This document shows positions 27,079 through 35,132 of a DNA stretch of 64,000 nt, piece by piece. The notes under the pieces were generated by a model, which did no database searches, was not told the DNA's origin, and worked only from the letters and a program-made list of their open reading frames with translations. Position numbers and translations under genes: made by a program. The DNA lies in NCBI RefSeq assembly GCF_002222615.2, contig NZ_CP022412.2, forward strand, positions 4,092,001 through 4,156,000. Reading direction: 5' to 3'. The first letter of the stretch is position 1; each line of letters starts with the position of its first letter. Source of the stretch: Bacteroides caccae (GTDB lineage: Bacteria > Bacteroidota > Bacteroidia > Bacteroidales > Bacteroidaceae).

Positions 27079-28284
27079 TTATTTTAATTTAGCTCTGTAA
27101 GTCTTTTCCGAGAAAGTGATATTCAGGAAGAAAGCCAGTTTCTGTCCTTGAAACCTCCCTGAACTTACCTTAAATTGATCTGTATATTTTACCCCTAACG
27201 AAAGCGTACTGCGGCTACGGTATTCAAAATTAATTCCGGTACTGAGATAATAATTAGTTGTCGTCTTATTCTGAATAGAAAGATACGAATTCCCTATTCC
27301 GGCCCCGAGTAACAGACGTACAGGTTTCCGATAGGGATTCCCTAATGTATAACTCCCTCCCAACATCAAACGGTGCTGGTTATGAAAACTAACACTAGAA
27401 CGAGAAAACTCCAACCGACTCCAGTCAACAAACTTATAATCGGCGGAAGCCATCCAACGCAACGTATTATAAGATACCCCTACTCCGAAAAACTGCGGTA
27501 AGCAGGTACGATACTTCTTACCTTTTTCTGTAATACTCCCACTACTACTGCTACTACTTACCGAATGATCGTTGTCTTGAAGCAAATCCTGGGAATATCC
27601 ATATACAGCACCCGCTACCAACGAACGGTCACGCTCTATCTCATAAGTATACTGTAATCCAAAATCAACATACACTGTATGTTTATACGAACTGTTTGTT
27701 TCCGTAGCACTTCCCTGACTCTCCGATTGCGTAATAGTACCACCCACATAAGAAAAGTTAGCTCCCAGCGAAAGCCCTTTCCACAACTGATGAGCAACGC
27801 TGATTCCAACTTTGGATAATCCGCCTTCCCCTTGAAAAAGTGAAGTCACAGTCTCGCCATTTGTACCCGCTACATCCTGCTCGAGCGATATGGCATACCC
27901 CACACTACTGACAGGAGCCATAAAAATAGCCCCATACCACCGGGGAGCAATACGAAACCCAGCACCCAAATTATTAAGATTACCATTAAAAGAATGATTG
28001 TTTGCACCGGACTGTGAATACTTTTCATACGCTCCGCTAACTCCCAAATCGAAGAAAAAATACTGCGGCATCAATCCCGTCAAAGAAGCCGGGTTCGCAC
28101 TATTATAAGCATTTTCTCCCCGCAATGCGATACCAACTCCCCCCATACCGGAATAGATTCCTCCTTCTCCGGTAGACAATTCACCCAGTCCGAACATAGA
28201 AGCCGGAGAGTTCGTCATGTTTTGAGCAGTAAGATTCAATAAGTTTGCACTTAATATGAAAATAGATAAAACTTTTCTTTTCAT
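27079..28284 (-). CDS. FadL/OmpP1-like outer-membrane beta-barrel protein
   Basis: A 401-residue secreted protein with a signal peptide ending LLNLTAQN. Its N-terminal region MFGLGELSTGEGGIYSGMGG with AYNSANPASLTG resembles the plug/hatch of FadL-type hydrophobic-compound channels in Bacteroidota. Alternating polar/hydrophobic strands run to the C-terminus. It overlaps the upstream DUF4270 lipoprotein gene by 4 bp (28281-28284), so translation is coupled. Substrate unknown. Confidence 0.75.
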   Translation of the reverse strand: MKRKVLSIFILSANLLNLTAQNMTNSPASMFGLGELSTGEGGIYSGMGGVGIALRGENAYNSANPASLTGLMPQYFFFDLGVSGAYEKYSQSGANNHSFNGNLNNLGAGFRIAPRWYGAIFMAPVSSVGYAISLEQDVAGTNGETVTSLFQGEGGLSKVGISVAHQLWKGLSLGANFSYVGGTITQSESQGSATETNSSYKHTVYVDFGLQYTYEIERDRSLVAGAVYGYSQDLLQDNDHSVSSSSSSGSITEKGKKYRTCLPQFFGVGVSYNTLRWMASADYKFVDWSRLEFSRSSVSFHNQHRLMLGGSYTLGNPYRKPVRLLLGAGIGNSYLSIQNKTTTNYYLSTGINFEYRSRSTLSLGVKYTDQFKVSSGRFQGQKLAFFLNITFSEKTYRAKLK

Positions 28285-29618
28285 TTCGTATATGTCTTGT
28301 AATAAATAGTGAGAGATACATTATTATTATGGTCATTCATGGGATGTTTACTATCTCCGAAAATGACTCCCTGAACTGTGTTATAAAAATCATTGTCGGA
28401 GAGAAACAACTGTAATTTTTCGCGGCTCTGTCCTGCCGTCCCCAGATTATTCTGAATGAACGAGGTAATATCAAATGAATAATGAGTATCCTCATAATAG
28501 ACATTGTCTTCTACCAGATTTCCTGTTTGTACGGAATTTCCGGAAAGGTCCGTTATGACACTTTGGGTTGAATTATTCTGGTCTGCCGTATAGAGAGTCA
28601 ATGATTTCGGCAACGGATATTTTCCGTTATAAGTACCTTTTATAGGATAGAGTTTAAGTACCGCACTTTCAATGGAGACAAGTCTCCCTTTCTGGTTCAG
28701 ATTATTCAGATGCGGAAATTCGAGATTGATATACATACCGGTCAATCCTTGCAGATACACCTGATGATCACTTTCAGAAGAAAAAAGATTATAATCAGTA
28801 CCGGCTCTGAGAGATTCTATGGGAGTACCGGTACGGTCGTGTTCCACCTTTGTATAATTCAATGAACTGCTGGCCTTAAACACTAAAGTCTGTTCCGTAG
28901 GCTTTTCTTTGAGTTCATGATAATAAAGAGTCAGACAAAAACTGGAATCATTCACCTGAAAGCCGTTAATGCACGTCCCATTTTCATCGGGTATAAAAGC
29001 TATTCCTTTAAAAAAAGCGCGGAAACGCTCCTGCGATTCCATACATTCTTCATCTTCCAACATCAGATTAAACCATTTTTTTCCCCATTCGTCAGGCAGA
29101 CGTAATTCATGCATCTCGTTACGGTGTCCGGGAGTAGGACGTATAGAAAGAGTAGCAAGAAGATTATTCCGGTTATAATTAACATTGGTCTTATTAAAAA
29201 GGTAACCATTATCTTCCAATGAGATTCCTTGTGACAGACTAAATAACTCAATACGATGATAAACCAGTGTATCGCCCAGATAATTCCCTGAAGAATACCA
29301 TTTGAAGGTAATAGAGTCAAACTGATATTCAGTTGTTTCATTAAGAGAATGAGAAGGTACTTCATATTCCGCATAAAACGAAGTCTTAATTTCTCCATAT
29401 AGATTGTCTTTATATCGCCCGATCTGGCAAACCGTATCTCCCGAAGTTGCCAAAGAGTCACTTAGCAAAGTACTTAACGTTACTGTACACGTATCTGTTA
29501 CAGCATTCATAAAAGAACTATCCACCCATTTAGCCCCAATGGAAGAGGATTCATCCCTGCAAGAGAATAGGATACAAAACAACAGTAAAGAATAAAAAAG
29601 TGTAATAAATAGTCTCAT
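28281..29618 (-). CDS. DUF4270-family lipoprotein
   Basis: A 445-residue predicted envelope lipoprotein with signal ending CILFSC followed by RDESSS. The N-terminal pattern SSIGAKWVDSSF with TCTVTLSTLLSDSLATSG, and the later IGRYKDNLYGEIKTSFYAEY, are typical of DUF4270. This family is restricted to Bacteroidota and has no known role. It is the first gene of the operon with the FadL-like barrel and divergent from the Kelch-DUF4907 pair, a neighbourhood that suggests a shared envelope function. Confidence 0.75.
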   Translation of the reverse strand: MRLFITLFYSLLLFCILFSCRDESSSIGAKWVDSSFMNAVTDTCTVTLSTLLSDSLATSGDTVCQIGRYKDNLYGEIKTSFYAEYEVPSHSLNETTEYQFDSITFKWYSSGNYLGDTLVYHRIELFSLSQGISLEDNGYLFNKTNVNYNRNNLLATLSIRPTPGHRNEMHELRLPDEWGKKWFNLMLEDEECMESQERFRAFFKGIAFIPDENGTCINGFQVNDSSFCLTLYYHELKEKPTEQTLVFKASSSLNYTKVEHDRTGTPIESLRAGTDYNLFSSESDHQVYLQGLTGMYINLEFPHLNNLNQKGRLVSIESAVLKLYPIKGTYNGKYPLPKSLTLYTADQNNSTQSVITDLSGNSVQTGNLVEDNVYYEDTHYSFDITSFIQNNLGTAGQSREKLQLFLSDNDFYNTVQGVIFGDSKHPMNDHNNNVSLTIYYKTYTK

Positions 29619-29749
29619 AACGAATCTTATTTTTGAGTTGCAAAGGAACCCCTTTAGGAAAATATCCCCAAAATTTATCGACTATTACCCGCTATTTATA
29701 GACTCGCATTTTTTAGATAGAGGAAATAAAGCTGTTTGTCGATAACTTT

Positions 29750-29779
29750 TTTCTCAAAACGCATTGATAGCTACATTTG
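29750..29779 (+). promoter_or_regulatory. Predicted promoter for the Kelch-DUF4907 operon
   Basis: -7 box TACATTTG (29772-29779) with a weak T-rich -33 region (TTTTTTC near 29746-29752), about 27 bp upstream of the first start codon. Confidence 0.5.
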
Positions 29780-29806
29780 CGCCAAGTTTAAAATGTAATA
29801 AAACGA

Positions 29807-30904
29807 ATGGAAATAATGAAAAAACTACAACTATTATTAGTGTCGGTAGCTATGCTATCAATTTTCTCATGTTCGGATGATGATGATGACACATTAGGAG
29901 TGTGGTATCGCCGTTCCGACTTCGATGGAAGGGCAAGAGAGGATGCAGCCGGATTTGTGATAGGTAACCGGGGGTACTTATGCGGAGGATATCGGGGAAA
30001 AGACCAACGGGAAAAAGACTGTTGGGAATACAATATTGATAATGACTGGTGGACACAATGCAAAGATATGCCCGACGATGCAACAGCCCGGAATGGCGCT
30101 GCCGGATTCGCAGTAGGCTCGAAAGGATATGTGACCACCGGATACACCGTATATAAAGATGATGATCCGATGCATACCGGAGGATACGCATATCTAAAAG
30201 ACACATGGGAATATGACCCGGCAACAAATGAATGGAGACAAATGGATGATTATCCCGGAGATGCGCGAATCAATGCAATAGCCTTCACTATCGGTAACTA
30301 CGGTTATGTGGGAACCGGACAATCCAAAGACGATAAACAGACAAAGGATTTTTATCGTTTCGACCCGACAGCCCCTTCAGGTAGCCAGTGGGGCATTGTA
30401 AACGGATTCGGCGGTCAGAAAAGAACCGGCGGCTTATCCTTTATCATCGACAATGTAGCTTACATCGTAGGAGGAACCAACAACGGTCAGGATGTTACCG
30501 ACTTCTGGAAATTCGATCCCAGCAAGAGTGAAGAAAATAAATGGACCCGTCTCCGCGAAATCAAGAATGACAGCAGTGATGATTATGATGATGATTATAA
30601 TTCAATCACCCGGACATACGGCTGCGCTTTTGTTATAGACGGCCAGGCTTATATCACTTTAGGGCAGACATCCGGTTCAAGCCTACGAAATAACTACTGG
30701 ATATATGACCCCAACACAGATTTATGGCGTAGTAGTGACACGGAAGATGATTTTGACTATACCCCTTTCGAAGGAAGTGCACGCACAAAAGCGATTTGTT
30801 TCTCTACCGGCAAACGGGGTATTATAACTACCGGAGGAAGCAGTGGATACTATTATGACGATACTTGGGAATTACATCCGTATGAATGGGAAGAAGATGA
30901 CTAA
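29807..30904 (+). CDS. Kelch-repeat lipoprotein
   Basis: A 365-residue predicted surface lipoprotein; an ATG three codons in (29816) could be the true start. The signal ends SIFSC and is followed by SDDDDDT, a strong acidic surface-export signal. The body is a six-bladed-type Kelch beta-propeller with repeated G-GYVTTG/TWEYDP units (for example KGYVTTGYT, DTWEYDPATNEW, YGYVGTGQS, DTWELHPYEW). A binding role is likely; the partner is unknown. It overlaps the next gene by 8 bp. Confidence 0.85.
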   Translation: MEIMKKLQLLLVSVAMLSIFSCSDDDDDTLGVWYRRSDFDGRAREDAAGFVIGNRGYLCGGYRGKDQREKDCWEYNIDNDWWTQCKDMPDDATARNGAAGFAVGSKGYVTTGYTVYKDDDPMHTGGYAYLKDTWEYDPATNEWRQMDDYPGDARINAIAFTIGNYGYVGTGQSKDDKQTKDFYRFDPTAPSGSQWGIVNGFGGQKRTGGLSFIIDNVAYIVGGTNNGQDVTDFWKFDPSKSEENKWTRLREIKNDSSDDYDDDYNSITRTYGCAFVIDGQAYITLGQTSGSSLRNNYWIYDPNTDLWRSSDTEDDFDYTPFEGSARTKAICFSTGKRGIITTGGSSGYYYDDTWELHPYEWEEDD

Positions 30905-31223
30905 GAAAAACAGCAGTCGGCTCTTTGTTGCAGGAATATTAACAGCTGCCATTTGCCTGGCGTTTTCCGTAGCAGCCACCTCCGACACGCATTATTCGAT
31001 CGAAATAATCGAAGTAAACGGAGGATACGGTTATCAAATATCCCACAACAACCATATAACCATATTCCAGCCTTTTATTCCCGCCATTTCGGGAAAAAAG
31101 CCTTTCATGGAAAAAGAGGATGCCAAAAAGGTAGGGAAATTAGTCATGAGACGTATGAAAACCGGAGAAAACTATACTGTTACCCGTCATGATTTAGAGA
31201 ATCTCGGAATTAAAATAAAATAA
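30897..31223 (+). CDS. DUF4907-family small envelope protein
   Basis: A 108-residue protein from the ATG at 30897, which overlaps the Kelch stop codon by 8 bp; longer in-frame starts lie inside the Kelch gene and are unlikely. An N-terminal hydrophobic segment (LFVAGILTAAICLAFSVAA) is a signal peptide or anchor. The body contains YSIEIIEVNGGYGYQI and a conserved-looking PFIPAISGKKPF. The family assignment to DUF4907 is from memory of such motifs. Translational coupling ties it to the Kelch protein. Confidence 0.7.
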   Translation: MTKKNSSRLFVAGILTAAICLAFSVAATSDTHYSIEIIEVNGGYGYQISHNNHITIFQPFIPAISGKKPFMEKEDAKKVGKLVMRRMKTGENYTVTRHDLENLGIKIK

Positions 31224-31225
31224 AT

Positions 31226-31269
31226 AAAAAGCGGAAAGTGAATTGGAAATAATTCTCTTTCCGCTTTTT
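31226..31269 (+). terminator. Intrinsic terminator after the DUF4907 gene
   Basis: Perfect 13-bp arms AAAAAGCGGAAAG / CTTTCCGCTTTTT, 18-nt loop, right after the stop codon. Confidence 0.88.
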
Positions 31270-31333
31270 GTTCATGAAAAAATAGAATATACACTATTTT
31301 TTATTCTTTTTTTATGCAAATTGTATACAGGAA

Positions 31334-31365
31334 TATGGAATTACCCCAAGGATTCTCTATCTTTG
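31334..31365 (+). promoter_or_regulatory. Predicted promoter for the C1B peptidase gene
   Basis: -7 box TATCTTTG (31358-31365); 20 bp upstream is TATG (31334-31337), a partial -33. The start codon follows about 35 bp later. Confidence 0.6.
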
Positions 31366-31399
31366 TAACCAAAACAAATTTAATATTAATGTCATAAGA

Positions 31400-32584
31400 A
31401 TGAAAAAGAGTATCCTTATCGCTGCTCTAGGCCTATTCAGCCTGAGCACAATGGCACAAGACGCAAAACCCGAAGAGGGCTTCGTTTTCACGACAGTGAA
31501 AGAAAATCCGATTACTTCAATCAAGAACCAAAACCGTTCGAGCACTTGCTGGAGTTTCTCAACTCTCGGATTCGTTGAATCAGAATTGCTACGTTTAGGC
31601 AAAGGCGAATATGATCTGGCTGAAATGTTTGTGGTACACAAAACGATGCAAGACCGTGGAGCCAATTATGTACGTTATCACGGTGACAGTTCTTTCTCGC
31701 CGGGAGGAAGTTTCTATGATGTGATGTACTGCATCAAAAATTACGGTATCGTTCCACAGGAAGTAATGCCGGGAATCATGTACGGCGATACTCTGCCGGT
31801 ACACAACGAATTGGACGCTGTTGCTTCCGGCTACATTAATGCTATCGCTAAAGGTAAACTAAGTAAACTGACTCCGGTATGGAAGAACGGTCTGGCAGCC
31901 ATTTATGACACATACTTAGGAAAATGTCCTGAAAACTTCACTTATAAAGGAAAGGAATATACACCGAAAACTTTTGCCGAATCACTGGGACTGAATCCGG
32001 ACGACTATGTTTCATTGACTTCCTATACACATCACCCGTTCTATTCTCAATTTGCTATCGAGATTCAGGACAACTGGCGCAATGGCCTCTCCTACAACTT
32101 GCCTATCGACGAGTTTATGGCTGTAATGGATAATGCAGTGAAGAAGGGATATACTTTTGCATGGGGTAGTGACGTCAGTGAACAAGGGTTTACACGTGAT
32201 GGTATTGCCGTAATGCCGGATATAAACAAAGAATCTGAACTTTCCGGTTCGGATATGGCCCGTTGGACTGGCCTGACCACTGCCAACAAACGTCAAATAA
32301 TGACAACCAAACCACATCCGGAAATTGACGTCACTCAGGAAATGCGCCAGGTGGCATTCGACAACTGGGAAACTACCGACGACCACGGAATGGTGATTTA
32401 CGGTATCGCTAAAGACCAGAACGGAAAAGAATATTTCATGGTAAAAAATTCTTGGGGTAAATCAGGTAAATACAACGGTATATGGTATGCTTCCAAAGCA
32501 TTCGTCGCTTACAAAACGATGAATATCCTTGTACACAAAGACGCACTGCCTAAAGAAATTGCTAAAAAACTGGGAATCAAATAA
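31400..32584 (+). CDS. pepC: Secreted aminopeptidase C / bleomycin hydrolase-like cysteine peptidase (C1B)
   Basis: Papain-fold peptidase of 394 residues. Catalytic triad residues are visible: Cys50 in SSTCWSF, His329 in DDHGM and Asn350 in NSWG. Unlike cytoplasmic PepC, it starts with a clear signal peptide (MKKSILIAALGLFSLSTMAQ), so it acts in the periplasm or outside. It is somewhat shorter than typical bleomycin hydrolases (about 450). The C-terminus KKLGIK follows the usual self-capping segment position, which would favour aminopeptidase activity. Single gene with its own promoter and terminator. Confidence 0.9.
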   Translation: MKKSILIAALGLFSLSTMAQDAKPEEGFVFTTVKENPITSIKNQNRSSTCWSFSTLGFVESELLRLGKGEYDLAEMFVVHKTMQDRGANYVRYHGDSSFSPGGSFYDVMYCIKNYGIVPQEVMPGIMYGDTLPVHNELDAVASGYINAIAKGKLSKLTPVWKNGLAAIYDTYLGKCPENFTYKGKEYTPKTFAESLGLNPDDYVSLTSYTHHPFYSQFAIEIQDNWRNGLSYNLPIDEFMAVMDNAVKKGYTFAWGSDVSEQGFTRDGIAVMPDINKESELSGSDMARWTGLTTANKRQIMTTKPHPEIDVTQEMRQVAFDNWETTDDHGMVIYGIAKDQNGKEYFMVKNSWGKSGKYNGIWYASKAFVAYKTMNILVHKDALPKEIAKKLGIK

Positions 32585-32610
32585 AAGGAGTATCTCCACT
32601 TCTTAAAATA

Positions 32611-32652
32611 AAAGTCTCATTAGCTATAAATAGCTTCTGAGGCTTTTATTTT
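32611..32652 (+). terminator. Terminator after the C1B peptidase gene
   Basis: Outer stem AAAGTCTCA (32611-32619) / TGAGGCTTT (32638-32646), with a G-T pair, and an inner stem AGCTA / TAGCT, followed by TATTTTT. Confidence 0.75.
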
Positions 32653-32705
32653 TAAGTAGTTATTTTCCGGACAACATACCGCATCGGATAAAGCATGACC
32701 AATGT

Positions 32706-33434
32706 TTAAGAGAAGCTTAGCTTACTGATAAATTCCGTAAACCGTTCTTTGTAATTATCACCCACAGGGATGTACGTATTCTTATCGAAGATAATACGGA
32801 GACGGGAGATTTCGGTAATCTTACGCAAGTTGACAATATAAGAACGATGCACACGCATGAAATGTGCGGGAAGCCGTTCTTCCATTTTCTGAAGACTGGC
32901 AAGTGTGATGACAGGCTTGTTCTCCCCCTCCACAAAAATACGGACGTATTCGCTCATACCTTCTATATAGCGGATATTATTAATATCGATGCGGACTACC
33001 CTGCAATCGCTTTTCACAAACAACGAATCGCCTTTTACCTGCGAAGCATTTCCCAGTTCACTCTGTTGCTCCAACAATTTATATTCAAACTGTTTGCGGG
33101 CCTTATCCGCCGCCTTCAGTAAGTCCTGAAACTCAAATGGTTTCAACAGATAATCCACCGCATCCAACTTGAAGCCGTCCACCGCATATTCGGAATAAGC
33201 GGTAGTGAAAATCACCAGCGGAGGACTTATCAAAGAACGGATAAAATCCAGCCCGTTCAAATCGGGCATATTGATATCTACAAATATCAGGTCGACATCT
33301 TCGTCGGACAATACCTTCATTGCCTCAAACGCATCCTGACAAGGTTTCACTAACGACAGGAAAGGGACGCGGGATATATAATCCGATAACTGTGCCAATG
33401 CCAACGGTTCGTCGTCAATTGCTAAACATTTCAT
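32706..33434 (-). CDS. LytTR-family response regulator
   Basis: Transcription factor of 242 residues: receiver domain with DDEP acidic pocket and phospho-acceptor Asp53 in VDINMPD, then a LytTR DNA-binding domain (KSDCRVVRIDINNIRYIEG, FMRVHRSYIVNL). It is the partner of the adjacent LytS-type kinase: the kinase stop and the regulator ATG overlap as TAATG. Target genes are unknown. Confidence 0.94.
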   Translation of the reverse strand: MKCLAIDDEPLALAQLSDYISRVPFLSLVKPCQDAFEAMKVLSDEDVDLIFVDINMPDLNGLDFIRSLISPPLVIFTTAYSEYAVDGFKLDAVDYLLKPFEFQDLLKAADKARKQFEYKLLEQQSELGNASQVKGDSLFVKSDCRVVRIDINNIRYIEGMSEYVRIFVEGENKPVITLASLQKMEERLPAHFMRVHRSYIVNLRKITEISRLRIIFDKNTYIPVGDNYKERFTEFISKLSFS

Positions 33435-34639
33435 TATAATAAAGGTATAATAAGTAATACATCAAATTTATTCTTATCCTGTGTGATAGAAAGCGTATAA
33501 TCATTACCGAACAGAAGTCTTAGCCGCTTACGGATATTATCCAGCCCGATGCCGTGGTGTTGTTCGTCAGCCCTTCCGTTATTGCTATTCGTACAGCGGA
33601 AAGTCAATCGGTTTCCCTCCTCTTGTTGCACGATGACACGGACGAAAGAATCATTCCGGTAACTGACTCCATGCTTGAAAGCGTTCTCCACAAAAGAAAT
33701 AAAAAGCAAAGGAGGTATCTGTACTTCAGGAACTTCGATGGGAAACTTCATTTCAATGGAGACTTTATCAGTATAGCGCAATCCCATTATGGCAATATAA
33801 TTCTCCAGAAACTGAACCTCCCGTTTAAGAAGAATTGTTTTGTTACTAGCCTCATACAGCACATAACGCATCAGTTTGGAAAGCTCTACAATCGTACTTT
33901 TCGCCTTCCCCGTATCAATATCTACCAATGCGTGGATATTATTCAGCGTATTCATAAAAAAATGCGGGTTTATCTGATACTTCAGATATTGCAATTCGGA
34001 CTGCAAGCGCTGGTGTTCCAGTTCCTTCAACATTTCTTCATCGCGAAAAGACTTGAAGAAAAGTTTAATGGCTATATTAAATCCTACCATAAGAAAGGCA
34101 ATCATAAAATGAATAAGATAGCGAACTGTGATAGGAGGATAAAGAAACGGAACAGGTTTAAGGAGAGCCTCCGGACGTTGAAACTTTTCCACGGGATATT
34201 TCACCTGGTCCGGTAGTTCCCAATTAGCCGTCTCTTTCTTCCGCGCCTTTTCTCTCATTTCAATAATCTGATTCCGTCGGCTTTCCTTTGCTGAATGATA
34301 CACAGGCTCCTGTCTGAATTCTTTCGGGAAACGCCCTTTCATCGGAAACGGAACAATCAAAAAAATAACACCTATTGCAAAAACTAAAGAAAGTGTATAT
34401 TGCCAATATTTTTTTTTAAAAAGGAAATAAGGAACCAGCACATAGTTATTCAACAGAAAAAGCATAAAAAAAGGAAGAATTCCCAACCAGGAGTCACGTA
34501 CAAGCGTGCGAACTTCTTCTTTCTCAAGTCCACCACTTACGGCAAAATATTCTCCGATCAACGGAAGAAAGAAAATAACACTCCAGATTACTCCGTAAAT
34601 GCTTTGTTCCAATAATTGTTGCTTGCGCACTCTTTCCAT
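33434..34639 (-). CDS. LytS/YehU-type membrane sensor histidine kinase
   Basis: A 401-residue kinase of the His_kinase (PF06580) type. Four hydrophobic segments lie in the first 200 residues (around 13-33, 53-75, 82-100, 180-205). The phospho-acceptor is His226 in QINPHFFMNTLNNI, with the N-box PPLLFISFVENAFKHG and a short ATPase G-box HGIGLDNIRKRL. It forms an operon with the LytTR regulator. The signal is unknown; there is no periplasmic domain, so it may sense a membrane or envelope state. The promoter upstream matches consensus. Confidence 0.93.
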   Translation of the reverse strand: MERVRKQQLLEQSIYGVIWSVIFFLPLIGEYFAVSGGLEKEEVRTLVRDSWLGILPFFMLFLLNNYVLVPYFLFKKKYWQYTLSLVFAIGVIFLIVPFPMKGRFPKEFRQEPVYHSAKESRRNQIIEMREKARKKETANWELPDQVKYPVEKFQRPEALLKPVPFLYPPITVRYLIHFMIAFLMVGFNIAIKLFFKSFRDEEMLKELEHQRLQSELQYLKYQINPHFFMNTLNNIHALVDIDTGKAKSTIVELSKLMRYVLYEASNKTILLKREVQFLENYIAIMGLRYTDKVSIEMKFPIEVPEVQIPPLLFISFVENAFKHGVSYRNDSFVRVIVQQEEGNRLTFRCTNSNNGRADEQHHGIGLDNIRKRLRLLFGNDYTLSITQDKNKFDVLLIIPLL

Positions 34640-34665
34640 GCCTCATTGTTCCATGTTAGCAGAAA

Positions 34666-34697
34666 CAAAGATAAAACCGACACTCCTTTCATACAAA
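34666..34697 (-). promoter_or_regulatory. Predicted promoter for the LytS/LytTR operon
   Basis: Minus strand TTTG (34694-34697), 20-bp spacer, TATCTTTG (34666-34673): full consensus, 27 bp from the start codon. Confidence 0.7.
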
Positions 34698-34860
34698 AAC
34701 AATCGACCAAAGGACATATTTCAACGACAGTACATCAATCAGTGACGAATTTCACAACTTACAAAGTTGCCTGTAAATACATGTAGAGAATCTAAATAAA
34801 CCTTAAAATGGATGTAACATTCTAAAACGGCTCTTTTCTTAGTTAGAAGTAGGAAAAAAT

Positions 34861-34912
34861 AAGAACGGTTTCTTACACGCGAAATGTGTGGGACAGCGTT
34901 CTTTTATATACA
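34861..34912 (+). ncRNA. Orphan terminator-like hairpin; possible 3' end of a small RNA
   Basis: Outer stem AAGAACG (34861-34867) / CGTTCTT (34897-34903), an inner ACAC/GTGT stem and a following TTTATATA. It lies between two divergent genes, so no annotated gene ends here. This could be the terminator of an unannotated small RNA read left to right from about 34700. I found no clear promoter for it. Confidence 0.3.
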
Positions 34913-34978
34913 TATACCTTGTCTTGTTCTATCTTATTCCATTCTTCACTATGTTTCTTAAAAGAAGAACATATTACA

Positions 34979-35052
34979 TTAAAAATAGAACATTAATTCA
35001 AATGCTTTTATATCATTTTTCTCCGTATAATTAAAAATAGAACATTAATTCA
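34979..35052 (+). repeat. 22-bp direct repeat upstream of the lipoprotein/TonB receptor operon
   Basis: TTAAAAATAGAACATTAATT plus CA occurs at 34979-35000 and again, identical, at 35031-35052 (52-bp period). It ends about 12 bp before the candidate -33 element, a position suited to an activator or repressor. Confidence 0.7.
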
Positions 35053-35064
35053 TAAAAACAGACC

Positions 35065-35095
35065 TTGTAAATAAATAGATGTTAGCCGAACTTTG
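35065..35095 (+). promoter_or_regulatory. Candidate promoter for the lipoprotein/TonB receptor operon
   Basis: TTG (35065-35067), 20-bp spacer, GAACTTTG (35088-35095; one mismatch to TAnnTTTG), 37 bp before the start codon. Confidence 0.45.
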
Positions 35096-35132
35096 CAAAG
35101 TTTTATTAATTACGCAATAAAAACAAAAAAGA

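Larger units (their letters stand above)
34640..35132. other. Intergenic region between divergent LytS and lipoprotein operons
   Basis: No coding frame seen in 493 bp. It contains the LytS promoter, the orphan hairpin at 34861-34903, a 22-bp direct repeat (34979-35000 and 35031-35052), and a candidate promoter for the next operon. Confidence 0.6.
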
